Below, piece after piece: positions 34,993 to 45,796 of a stretch of 64,000 bases of DNA. Source of the DNA: Lenzites betulinus (Eukaryota; Basidiomycota; Agaricomycetes; Polyporales; Polyporaceae). The stretch spans positions 310,001 through 374,000 of the forward strand of contig JABYQU010000030.1 in NCBI GenBank assembly GCA_022264855.1, in the 5' to 3' direction. How positions within the stretch are numbered: the first letter of the stretch is position 1; every line of letters begins with the position of its first letter. Below the pieces are notes generated by a model. That model had not been told where the DNA came from, did no database searches, and saw only the letters and a list, made by a program, of their open reading frames with translations. A program made the translations under genes and the position numbers.

Positions 34993-36328
34993 GTGCTTGA
35001 CATGCCCGATTGTTTTTTGGATATAGAATCTTGGAACGAGCCGCGAAGGAGAAGGACGCACATCATGAAGCCCCATGTTATGAGGAGTGGCGGCTGGGGC
35101 GTGAAGCTGAGGGACGCGTGCTGGCTCGCTCGACGTGGCGACTAGGCACGCACGGTGGAGCGGCGAGATCTACTTATGAGCTGGTAGGCACGCATGGCCC
35201 ATCTATCATCTTCGGATCTTTGAATTTCGCAGCAGCGGAAGGGAACGCTTCGAGGCCTTTCACACTTCACTTAACTTCACTCGATTCTCTTGGGCCTAGG
35301 TTTCAACACACGACGGCCGCTCTTTCCCCGTCTGCAGCTGCTTCTTTCTATCTGTATATGCTTTCCATGTTGCGTTTTGCATACGGTCGGATTCTTGGCG
35401 GAGCTTGATGCGTGCCTTCTTCTCCAGGGACGGCGTGGTCGACGTCAATTCCGATGCGCTCGAGAAGTGAAGCGCGGCGGGTAACCCCGTCCGCTTCGTT
35501 GCGTACTTGCGTGCGTGCGCAGATGCCAGACCTGTTATAATGGCAGATACCTGGAGGAAAAGACTGCTGGCAAACCCACCGTCGGCGGGCGACGTGGACG
35601 TGAAGCAGGCCGTTCGCGATTTATCGGCTAGTGATTTGGCGCGAGACATGGACCACGATCTTTTAGATGCTCACCAGGTAAACCGCCTTTCTTTTCACTG
35701 CTACGTTCATCGGCATGGTTGTGAACGGACTGGAGGGTAGGGGAGGGAGGAAATAGCGAGCAAGGATGAACTAGCGGTGCGATTGCGGCGATTGGTTTTG
35801 TATGGTTCTCTTTCGCTCTCTCTATGGTTTATGCATTTATGCCTCATGCAGTATGCACCTTTCCACCGTTCGTTTGGGGTGACAGACCGTGCGCCAACGT
35901 GGCGCAACTTCGCCCCGTGGTGTCGCCGTCGTTCTGTGCATCTGCGCAAGCAGACGAAAGGTGTCGGTGTACTTATACCGCCATTGGTAGGTACGAACAC
36001 CCCAGGTGGAGCAAACGAGAAACACCCCGTTTTTATGTACCTCGTTAGGGGCCCCACGAGGCGTACACAGCAAGATCGACCTCATATTATTTGATATACC
36101 CACCATTTAACGGTGCGCGTGTATGCTGAGTGATAACTACCCTCGATGGGAAACTTGCACGCCTTACTGGAATTCACAAAAACACATCAAAGTTCCCCAT
36201 ATCTTAAGCGGTGAACTGAGTCCGAGGGACCCCTTGCGTATCGTACATACTCCTCTTTGATCTGCTGATCCTGAGGGTACGAACCTCAGAAGTACTCCAC
36301 CGACAAGCGCCCAATTGTACCTCCACGG
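34993..36328. other. intergenic, one weak ORF
   Basis: About 1.3 kb. A frame from an ATG at 35540 reads MADTWRKRLLANPPSAGDVD and then VKQAVRDLSASDLARDMDHD before a possible GTAAAC donor at 35679. It looks protein-like, but I could not find a continuing exon or a family. The antisense frame over it (35649-35296) is equally unconvincing. Nothing else was seen. Confidence 0.35.
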
Positions 36329-37091
36329 CTACTCAGTTGAGGCCCGCACCCATCCCACCTCCTCTCCACCCACATGCACAATCCCTACCCCAAGCGTCTC
36401 CAGCTCCGCGACGACCCCCGCCCACGCCTCCGCACCCCCGACGCTGCGCACCGCCTCCTCGACGACATACGTGCGGAACCCCAACTCCGCACTGTCCCGC
36501 GCGCTCGCCTTCACGCAGAAGTCGCCCGCGAGCCCCACAACAAACACGTGCGACACATTCGCCGCGCGCAGGTGCGCCTCGAGCCCGCTGTCCGCGCTCG
36601 CGAGCGGGGGGTCGCGCAGCGGCGCGCGGAAGGCGGAGTACGTCTCGACGCGCGCGTCCGTGCCCTTTTCGACGATGGCGTCGAGGCGCGCGGTGGCGAG
36701 CGCGGGGACGAGCGCGGCCCCGGGCGTGCCCGCAACGCAGTGGTCCGGCCAGAGCTGTGTCGCGTATGTCTCGGCCGGGTTTGCGGGGTTCACGATGGTG
36801 CAGGTGGAGGCGAAGGGCTGAGCGCCGGGGTGCGCGGACGCGAAGGAGACGTGGTGCGGGGGGTGGTGGTCTTTGGATGCTATCTTGAGCACGAAGGGGA
36901 GTTCGAGGAGGGCGTTGATTATTGGGATGATTTCGCGCGCGTCGGGGACGGGGAGCGCGCCGTTCTGTGTAATGTTTGTTTTATTATGTTGCTTTGTAGA
37001 GTAAGGGGAGGGAGGATCTTACCGGAGGGCAGAAGTCTTCTTGTACATCGACGACAAGAAGCGCTGGGCGAAATGGCTCCGGTAGCGGCAT
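36329..37091 (-). CDS. PNC1: nicotinamidase
   Basis: Two exons on the minus strand, 37091-37023 and 36964-36329; 234 residues. The isochorismatase-fold signatures are in order: LLVVDVQEDFCPP with the catalytic aspartate (D15), KIASKDHHPPHHVSFASAHP with the metal-binding Asp/His set, IVEKGTDARVETYSAF with the catalytic lysine, and VVGLAGDFCVKASARDSAEL with the nucleophilic cysteine. It hydrolyses nicotinamide to nicotinate and ammonia, feeding the Preiss-Handler NAD salvage route and relieving nicotinamide inhibition of sirtuins. The short first exon carries the first catalytic motif, so the spliced form is essential. Confidence 0.94.
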
Positions 37092-37508
37092 GGTACACCA
37101 AGATATACAACTCGGCTGAGGTAGAAAACGATTCGAGAGGCAAGCGTCCGGGCCCGAGCTTGGCTTATGCCTCACCAAGCTAGTACCACAATCTTAGCAG
37201 ATTAGTAGTCGACGGCAAGTGTGGTGGCCGCAGTCATCCAGGTTAGCATCTTATTAGCACCGCCTCCGATAACATACGGTACATAGCGGGGAGGTTCGGA
37301 CCGGAATAACACTCACGTCCGCTACTTCTTCCTTAAAACAAATGAATAGGTATACAACACTGTAAGATAGTAGGGATAACGCTGTGTCTGGTCCTGTATG
37401 AATGTGTATCTAGAGCACCTCGATAGATCTCCCCCTGGCGCAATAAATCTGAGCAACCCAAATGACTGACCCGCACAGCGGCCACAAACGAGCAACGTTC
37501 GCAGAACG
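37092..37508. other. intergenic between tandem minus-strand genes
   Basis: 417 bp containing the PNC1 promoter and the AFG1 3' side. Nothing specific was recognised. Confidence 0.4.
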
Positions 37509-39484
37509 CTACTGCACGCCGGCAGTCTCCGCCCACTCCTTGCTGCCCATCTGCACAAGACGCGAACAACAGCGCGCGAAGGCAAACAGCTCCTCGTCAC
37601 CGGTGAACATCGAGCTGGCACCCACCAAGTCGCTCGGCAGACCCTATGGCAAATTAGCGAATGCCATGACATCTTCGTACTAGGACTTACCAGATCGTCC
37701 ATGACACTCCGCATGTGGTCGGATATCTCGTCGGAACTCGCGCTGGGATCGTTGGCGAAGATCTGGTAGATGGGCACCTCGGACGAGATGAAGAGCTTGG
37801 TCTGATGGCATGTTTAGCTTCCTGGTTGCAATTCGAAAGCGGAAGTAATCTTACCTTGCTCTCATAGCAAGCTACGTTACGGCAATAGATGAGCAAGATC
37901 AAGCTAGTGGTGCGTGAGTACTACGTACCATCGACGAAGGTGATGAACCTCCTTGCCTATTATGCAGCAGTCAGCATGGCGGTCGTTGCAGCATATCAGA
38001 AGTGCGCCGCTCACCATGTCCTTCTGACTCAATCCCATCTTGGGGACGTCCGTGACAAAGATGGTGCCGAAGTTCTTCGTGATCTCGATGTAATCCGCCG
38101 CACTCATCGGCTTGCCGCACAGATCCAGGAAGCCGAACTTCGCGACCGAGCGCGTGCTCTGGGGCACGAGCACCTCGCGGCCCCATACATGCAGCTTGCG
38201 GTTGTGCGTGACTGGCTCGTTGTCGTGCGAGGTGAACGCCTTGAAGATCTTCTCGAACTCGGCCTTGTTCTCGGGGGTTAGGGGGTCGTAGTAGACGTGC
38301 GACAATGTCCGTGGTATACGACGGTAATCTGAAGATTTGTGAGCAGGGGGCATGGTAACCACCGCTTACTAAATGACAAACCAGTTCCGGAGTCGAGATC
38401 AGTGACCTCAAATCGCTCCTTCAGAATTTCAATACACGGTAAGAAACTCTGACGCTGAATACCGTTCTTGTAGAGGTCGTCCGGGTGTCGACTGAATTAT
38501 GTCAGTGCGCATTATACAACCGACCGCACCAGAGACTTACTTGGAAGTGATAACAGAAACGACGCCGAGATGGAGCAGCTTCTCGAACAACTGCCGTAGG
38601 ATCATCGCGTCCGCAATGTCCGTAACCTGCACATCTCCGTTCAGCTCACGGACATGCAAAAGATGTCCTCGCGCTCACCGCACCTGGAACTCGTCAAAGC
38701 ACAACACATACGCCTCCTGTGCCAGGTCCCGAGCGACAGGCTCGATGGGATCTCCTCCCCGCGCGCCCAGCTTCGCCTTCATCGCGTGCACCCGCTTGTG
38801 TACGTCGATCATGAACGCATGGAAGTGTACTCGTCGCTTGCGCTTGATATGCGGCGGCAGAGTGTTGTAGAAGAGGTCCATGAGCATGGTCTTGCCCGTA
38901 CCGACGTCGCCGTACAGATAGAGGCCCATCGGCGTGTTCACTGGCGCAGTTACCGGGGCGGCTCCTAGCTGCCGCGTGAATAGGCGAGAGATCTGGGAGA
39001 GCTTAATGGTCGACGATGGCTTCAAATTCGGATGTGGGGGGACATACTAGTGAATTGGAGGCCGGCGTATGGCTGATATGAGGCGGCTCGTAGTGTAGCA
39101 GGTCATCGTGTAATCGTTGGAGCTTGCCAATAATACGCTCCTGATGGTCGTCCGCACGCAACACCCCGGACTCCACCAGCTTATAGTACTGCTGCAGAGG
39201 TGAGTTTCGGGATTCTGCAGGGTAAGCGTGTGAGCAGCCGCGAATGAATGAAGAGCATCTGATCACACACCCTGTGCCTTAGGATGTGGTGGTGCCTCTC
39301 GCACTTGCAGGAGGCTCCCATCGAATACCACCCTCTCCTTCTGCACTGAGAGCGAGGAATTGAATCGGTATTGGGCGGCAGGCCGCGCTACCCCGCGAAG
39401 CGTGGCTCTCTGTCGCACGAGGGCAGAGCTAGATCTTCGCGGGAGTGTCGCGGTGATGTGAAGCCTCGCGCTCGATAGCCGCAT
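37509..39484 (-). CDS. AFG1: AFG1-family mitochondrial AAA ATPase (LACE1)
   Basis: Ten exons on the minus strand: 39484-39271, 39214-39048, 39001-38684, 38626-38541, 38491-38382, 38328-38015, 37956-37929 (28 nt), 37871-37855 (17 nt), 37801-37691 and 37643-37509; 499 residues. The N-terminus ([20 protein letters not shown]) is a mitochondrial presequence; an in-frame upstream ATG at 39583 would only lengthen it. The core shows [20 protein letters not shown] (Walker A), [20 protein letters not shown] (Walker B), [23 protein letters not shown]-like family segment [20 protein letters not shown] and [20 protein letters not shown]. Afg1 helps degrade or assemble respiratory-chain subunits at the inner membrane. 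Confidence 0.95.
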
Positions 39485-39879
39485 CCCGAGTGTGTCCAAG
39501 AGATGAAAGCAAGAAAGCGGCCTGGAAAGCAGACGTCGGAGGAGGTGAGGTTGCCAAAAGCTGGAGAGCTCCGAGCCCGTCACTCGCGGACAATATTGCC
39601 CCTCATCTCATCTAGGCGCCCGCGGCAGCCCGGCGCGTCCGCAAATCTCATGCTCGTAGCAGATCGGACGGGTCGGACCTTCGCCCGATCGCCCGCATCC
39701 TGTGCGCTCCTGCCAAATCCCGTACCCACCGCGTCCAGTCGTATTCGAGCAATATTCATGCTGCGCGTCCGGATCCTCGATCGACAGACATTCGGTTTAT
39801 ACATGCACCCTTTCGACAGCGGATACATCGACGTAACCAATGTACAACAAGCTCGTAGCCAATCCGAGCTACTACTCCT
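39485..39879. other. AFG1 upstream region
   Basis: 395 bp between the AFG1 start and the GH53 stop, both on the minus strand. It should hold the AFG1 promoter; no clear motif was assigned. Confidence 0.4.
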
Positions 39880-41231
39880 TTACATCAGACTGAAGATATT
39901 GATCGAGTCCCGAGTGGCTCCGTTGGATGCCACAAGCAAATTGTCCTGTACAAATACATAACGGTCAGTGTCGGCGGGACTTGAGAGCGCTTCGCAGACA
40001 TACCGAACATCCCGACCCGAGGTTGGCGTTACCGATCCAACCCGGCTCCCAGTAGACTGTGCCGACGAGTTTAGTGTTTGGCGGAACACAAAGGTAACAG
40101 AAAGCACATACAGATACCCTGGCCCAATCCGTTGGGAAGCGCGGTGAGGACGTTCTTAATGTCGGTGATCCAGGTTTCCTGCCCGCTCGTCGAGACGGCG
40201 ACGCTCGGCTCTGTCAGGTGCACGCCCGAGCAGCTCACGGGCCAGTCCGTCTCTGCGACCACGATCGGCTTCTTGAACGTGTTCGCGAGGTTTGTGAGCG
40301 AGGACTTGAGTGCGGCCAGAGTCGCGCCCGCATCGTAGAACGGGTAGAAGGACACGCCGATGATGTCGACCTGGTCTGCGGACAGCGCGCCGGGGATGAA
40401 GACCTTGCCGAAGAACGAGTCCAGCCCGGACCAGTCCCACCCGTTCGCGAGGTGAATCAGGATCTTGGGGTTCCCCACGGACTTTGCGCCGTTTATGGCG
40501 GAGTGCAGCAGCTGCGAGACAGGGTTGATTCCGTTCGACGAGATGGCACCCACTGGCCACAGGAACCCGTTGTTGATTTCATTGCCGACCTGCCCGACGC
40601 CGCCGCAGGGTGAGCGTCATCTCACTTCGGAAGAAAGTATACGAGAGCGTCTGCTGACCTGCAGGATGTCAATTGGGGTGCCCTGGTTAGCGAAACTCTG
40701 AACGACGCTCTGGGTGTATCTGCGCAGTGCTCAGCAGGGGTATGGCGCGCTGGCGAGTGACAGCATCCGGGCTGTGAACTTACGTCCAAATCTGTGTGTT
40801 AAGTCCTGCCAGGTCTTGGGGCCATCCGGACGGGATGGACTGGTGACCAGGGTCGGCCCCTGCACATCAGGTCCGAGTGACGACACTAAGTTAACAGCCG
40901 CCCTATTTTGAAATCCGCAGACGCGAGCGTACTCACAGGTGTCGCTGTAGTGGAGGTCAACCACGAGCGTCAGGCCAGCCGCCTTGACGCGCTTCGCGAG
41001 TGCTAGCCCGTATTGGAGGTTGTACTGGCCCGCAGTCCAGATGCGGACGCGCACAGTGTTCGCCCCGTGGTTGCGGATGATGGTCTCGAACGGCGTGACC
41101 TTGCCGCCGTCGGTGTACTTGATGCCGGCGTTCTCGACCACGACGAGCGAGGAGATGTCGGCGGCCTTGTACGTCAAGGCGCTTGCGAGCCACGAGAACG
41201 AGATCAGCAGGAAAGGGAGGACGACGAGCAT
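39880..41231 (-). CDS. secreted arabinogalactan endo-beta-1,4-galactanase, GH53
   Basis: Six exons on the minus strand: 41231-40937, 40859-40784, 40719-40659, 40589-40112, 40056-40004 and 39945-39880; 342 residues. A signal peptide (MLVVLPFLLISFSWLASALT) precedes the GH53 barrel: KAADISSLVVVENAGIKYTD, TVRVRIWTAGQYNLQYGLAL, VDLHYSDTWADPGHQ, LQVGNEINNGFLWP with the acid/base glutamate (E148) and IVVAETDWPVSC with the nucleophile (E257), then FYWEPGWIGN. These enzymes cut beta-1,4-galactan side chains of pectin (type I arabinogalactan), which suits a plant-debris degrader. The ATG at 41231 is the only one that leaves a clean signal peptide. Confidence 0.96.
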
Positions 41232-41273
41232 GGTGTCCAAGTCTTGCGCTGGCCTTGCGCGCTCGTGGGGGCC

Positions 41274-41279
41274 TATATA
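41274..41279 (-). promoter_or_regulatory. TATA box of GH53 gene
   Basis: TATATA about 45 bp upstream of the GH53 start codon, in the sense orientation of that gene. Confidence 0.55.
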
Positions 41280-41888
41280 CTCCGAGCGTATGGCCCAGGC
41301 TTGGGGCTGAAGGAATCATTCGGACGCAAGACCATGCGGGCGGGGGCGCGAACGGGGCGGGCGTAGCAACCGTCTCCGAAGTAAAGGCCAGATGACGGAT
41401 GAGGCGGATAAATAAATGGCGCGTCGGCTCCGGGGTAGCAGCGATCCTGCCGAATGCGAAGGCTTCGAAGATTCGTCAAGGCCAGATGGTTATACACGCA
41501 CCCCAGGGAGCGCGTGTGTAGCAGCCCGGCGACTCCCATGGTGGTCCACCGGTCGACGCTGCTGACCCTTGGCGCCGCATGTGATCGGCCCCAGGTGCCT
41601 ATGCGAGTTTAGCATCATCGTCATGCAGTGAGAAGAGCATACACCACTTTCCGAGGAAGGGCGAGGCTCCGGCCCGGAGACACACACCCAGTGTTCGTCT
41701 GCGTACCTTTCTCATGATGATCCACCTCGACAGCACCGCTGTGAACCTACCATGGTCTTGAAGTGAAGTTGCTGATCGTGGCCGCGAAGGGGCATAGGTA
41801 TTGATGAGGCATATATCGATAAATTCACGTCAAATAAATGACCTGCAGCGCAAGCTTCCAGTGATGAGGTTCGTCAGTTCAAGTGGAA

Positions 41889-41906
41889 CATCAGGAAAAA
41901 CCTCCC
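41889..41906 (+). repeat. left arm of 18-bp inverted repeat
   Basis: CATCAGGAAAAACCTCCC; its exact reverse complement lies at 43592-43609. Inside the arm, AT-rich GATATAT-type sequence follows. Confidence 0.65.
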
Positions 41907-43520
41907 GCCGAAATAGTGCATATTTCCGCGATATTTTGGATATATTTGATGAAATGTCGCGGCCATCTTATTTCATGAAATCGGGCGGTCTCCATTCTGA
42001 ATGCTGGGATATATCAGCGATATATCGTCAATACATCATGCACATTGTGTGGGATGTCATTCACATATCTGAACATGTTTTCCAATCATTCACACCAGGA
42101 GATGGAAGAGCAACGCCTGCAAGCGGGACATATATTGAATAGTACTACCTAAGGATACAAGCGGAGCCTCACATACAACAGATAAACTATCTAGGAGTAT
42201 ACTATGGAATATTGACGTATATCCTGCCAGCTCTGCCCATACACTCTGTACGACCTGTAAACAATGTTAGTGTTCAACGAGACGTGAGGGGTATGTAGCT
42301 CAATAGGACATACCGGCACACAGGGAATGGATCAAGCACGTAATCTTCATGTTGGAGGGGTAGGCTTTACTGTCAGGACACTCCCGAAGTGGTACATACC
42401 TTCACATGCCGTTGACATAGGGACAGAGGGCGGCACGAAGGATGCCCCTCCACCGTGACGAAGAAAAGAGACCACTCACAATCGTGTAGTTATCCATATA
42501 CTACAGAGCTTATAGCAGATCTAGCTTGCACTTGTGCGGTAAATATCCATGCGAAGTACGAACTTGAAGCGACTTACTTATTCTTACGGAACGGCGAGCG
42601 GTAGATGCTTCCTAATCTTGACCCCTCATGAGAAGGGCAAATCCTCGGCGGTCGGTAGCTAGAGAGCTGGGAGTTAACGAGTACAAGAAGTATAGACGAA
42701 ACGACAGAGCGAGTGAGGGAGGGAGGAAAGATTGACTGAGGAGCAACGTGCCAGCGCACCGAGCGAGTACTTGGGCGCTGGCATTCCGCACCAAATATGT
42801 ATCAACAACGGACCAGCGCCGACTTAGCCGCTCATTGAGCTGGGCGTCTCGGACTTGTATATTTCAGCGTCAGACTACTAATGGGACCAGGAAGTCGCAG
42901 GATCGCCGCCGTCAGACATCATCGTCCTGCACTCTTGTAAAACCTGGGGTTTACAATTTTAATGGACGACAAGCTACTAGGGAAGTGCCGCCTACGCGTC
43001 GGTGTATACCTTGCGCGTATTCGAACGCGGCCGAACATGTTCTGCCCTGTTTCGCCTGGACCTCCGTCGCTCCCAGGGAGTCCAGAGATGGGTTGTCGCG
43101 GTGCATAGCAATAGCTTCTTCGATCTTGGGGTCCGAGAGACCTTACACGCGAGGTAATATCTATCAATGCGTCACCAGTAGGGGCACAATCCTGTGTCCG
43201 GGCGGCCATATTGCGGGTATCCTCCATACTACACCGTCACGGTCGGCCATGCACGCAACATGGTGCGCCCTACTAGCTATGCATTCATTGTATTGCGCAA
43301 CCTCGGTCATGAATGCAATATACACATCGGTGAGCACAATATTGTACGTGAACGCGTGAACGTTGAACCGTGTGCCACGTCTGAATGCAACAGGATGCCC
43401 CCAGCGAGAATCTAGCAGGGTCACTTTATGGCGACGCTCGTCATTACATTAACAATATCCCGCATGTCTCGAAGTTTCCTCAAATATCATGACTTTTCGA
43501 TGTATGTTGTCGATATATCG

Positions 43521-43559
43521 TGGTATGCTCGATATATCCGCAATATCTTGTGGTATGCT
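43521..43559. repeat. short AT-rich direct repeats, 30-bp period
   Basis: TGGTATGCT occurs at 43521-43529 and 43551-43559, each followed by related ATAT-rich sequence, just inside the right arm of the inverted repeat. Confidence 0.5.
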
Positions 43560-43591
43560 AAATATATTCACGATATAGTAGCTATCTCACA

Positions 43592-43609
43592 GGGAGGTTT
43601 TTCCTGATG
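43592..43609 (-). repeat. right arm of 18-bp inverted repeat
   Basis: GGGAGGTTTTTCCTGATG, the perfect reverse complement of 41889-41906. No flanking target-site duplication was found. Confidence 0.65.
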
Positions 43610-45698
43610 AAGATCGTGAGGTTGTCAACCGTGACACGGCTCAAAACTAAACTTTTAACTATTTCCTTGACTGGTTTTGGTATCAAGTAATCATGGCTGA
43701 AAACAACAAGACAGGCGGCGTACGTCGACCCGTCGGATCAGTCGCCATGATGAAGTAAATGTACATGGACCTACTGCAACCGGCGGCGGGACTGCATGCT
43801 GGTCAGGAAAGCGTCTGATTCCACACAGTTGTGGCATGTAGGACGCTGGCATGGTCCTCTATCTGTCTAGTGACAACTTACATTGTTATGTGCGGAAGCA
43901 AGCACACGACGCGGTCGAGAGAGCTCAGGCGAGCTCCCTGTGGTACGACGATCGGATCGGACATGTGGCGGTCAGCAGGAGTGCCGGAAAGAACTTGCGC
44001 CGCAAGGAGCACGGGATGTGTGGTCGTGGCAAATGCGATCTGAAGCAGCAAGTCCGGCGACTTGCAGGAAAGCCCGTCGGAGGATGTCGAGGAGCAGGGT
44101 ACAGTGCATGAGCGCAATGGCCTATCTCGAGGAGAGCCGAGATCCGTTCACGGAGTACCAAGACTGGGATAGTCGTAGGCCATTGTTCCTACGTGAGAGG
44201 GTTAGATGGTAGGTAAGTATATTGGATACGCAGAGGAGATATCTCTGAGTATCCTGGCCACTAATTTGCGAGTTTGAGATCGCTGCAGTTAGGCATTCAG
44301 CGCTCAGCATCCGGTAACTGTATATTATAAACTTAGCATCAACAAGCATTGGCATGCTCCGAGCCCGGATGAGTATACGCACTACGTTTGCTGTTTATGC
44401 CGATTGCCGGGATATATAGGTCGTCGGGAAGTGTGAGTACATATTTTCAATTTGGCTCATTGGCTGAACACAAAGGTCGGAAGCAAAGCCGCGACTCTGA
44501 CGAATCCAACGATGTTGTGGCGTGAGCCGTGAGGCACAGTAGGCGCCCATGTGTTGTCCTGATCCGTCACAGCTTGTGCATCCACTTGGCTCAGAAATTG
44601 GCAGTCATGTTCGAACGGGCGCGACCAATGGGCCGTCTATCGACAAATTGCTGCGAATCAAAGTCTGCTTCAGTACTAGATTACGTCACAACGCCATGAA
44701 ACAAGCTTGTCATGGGGTTTGAGAGGCTTTGAGCTAAAATGTGGTCAGCCCAACCTCCGCCTTAATGCTTAGCCCTAAACTGAATATAATGTTGGCAGAC
44801 ATACAGGGTGAATATCAATGACAGACCCCCCTGCGACGTACGATCCAGCGCATATGCATGGAGTTAGCGATGTCGAGCTTGGACACCGTAGGGCTTCGAA
44901 ACCGCCGACATAGCGGCTGGCCAAGAGCTGACTACCCTAGGCCGTGTTGCCTCCGCCTCCTATCTTCATATTCATATCTCAAACGCTGAGCCAAGTGTCT
45001 CACTCAGCATCCTATTCGCAATTGCCAGTCAGTGCCGCTCGCCGCAGAACGCTCAGGACACGTAAGGTCCTCATTCATCCCTATCGTCCGGGCCAGAGAG
45101 GACGAAGCCTTGGAAAAATCGTGGTACTCGCCTACAAGCATAGAAGATGTTACTGACACACGGTTCATTAGTTCAGTAAGCAATGAGTGCGGATTTTGGC
45201 AACCAGTGAGTGAACAGACTATTAGTGCGGCGCGACATGTCCCGAACCGGCCTAACTCAGGATATGGGCGCAGGCAGTCCTCAAACCTTCAACACTTCAC
45301 GCATATCACCCGGTATCAATCGGGGTAGTCCCGGCTGGAGCCCCAAGTCTCCGTGCGTTCGCCGGGGGGGCTCTTGCACAGGCGTCTGCCACCGCTACTA
45401 CTGCGCTAGGAAGCGCCGGAGGATGTACCTGATCATACCAGGAGAGCCGGAAGACCTGGGACGCGCCCGGGTAGGCACGCATGGCTCCCCGGGAGATCGG
45501 GCGCTGGACAAGTCTTCGGAATAAGGTTCGAATGAGCACAGACGTGTGCCGAGAATGGCGAGTGACCTTCCCGGAAAGGCGCGTCGATTGGCGTAGGCGA
45601 ATCGCCAGTTCTCTCCTCCAGACAGCTCATCAACGTCTCCAGAACCAGAAGCACGCGCCCCGTCGCGGTTGGCTTTCGACAGCGCCCAAGATATGCCC

Positions 45699-45708
45699 GT
45701 ATATAATA
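45699..45708 (+). promoter_or_regulatory. TATA box of GMC oxidoreductase gene
   Basis: GTATATAATA about 90 bp upstream of the ATG at 45797, followed by a CT-rich leader. Confidence 0.55.
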
Positions 45709-45796
45709 TGCTCCTCTCATCCCCTCCCCCTCACTTGCATTCCGTACCCACCACGACCTCCCATCCTCATTTGACCATCCCCTCATATCCTCTACG

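Larger units (their letters stand above)
41281..45698. other. AT-rich gene-poor island
   Basis: About 4.4 kb without a convincing gene. It is more AT-rich than its surroundings and carries stretches full of GATATAT-type motifs (about 41930-42130 and 43490-43580), an inverted repeat (see 41889-43609) and many short frames with no conserved motif. It looks like decayed transposon or repeat DNA. I could not identify a transposase or reverse transcriptase fragment. Confidence 0.5.

Noticed and set aside
33652..35076. 474-codon antisense frame over the FAD oxidoreductase
   Set aside because: A product of extreme GC3 on the coding strand; Arg/Ala-rich with no motif, and the sense strand has a clear FAD enzyme.
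42240..42480. Possible string of small exons with GT/AG-like ends in the gene-poor island
   Set aside because: Exons of 10-25 codons could be drawn, but no frame gave a recognisable or continuous protein; likely chance in AT-rich DNA.
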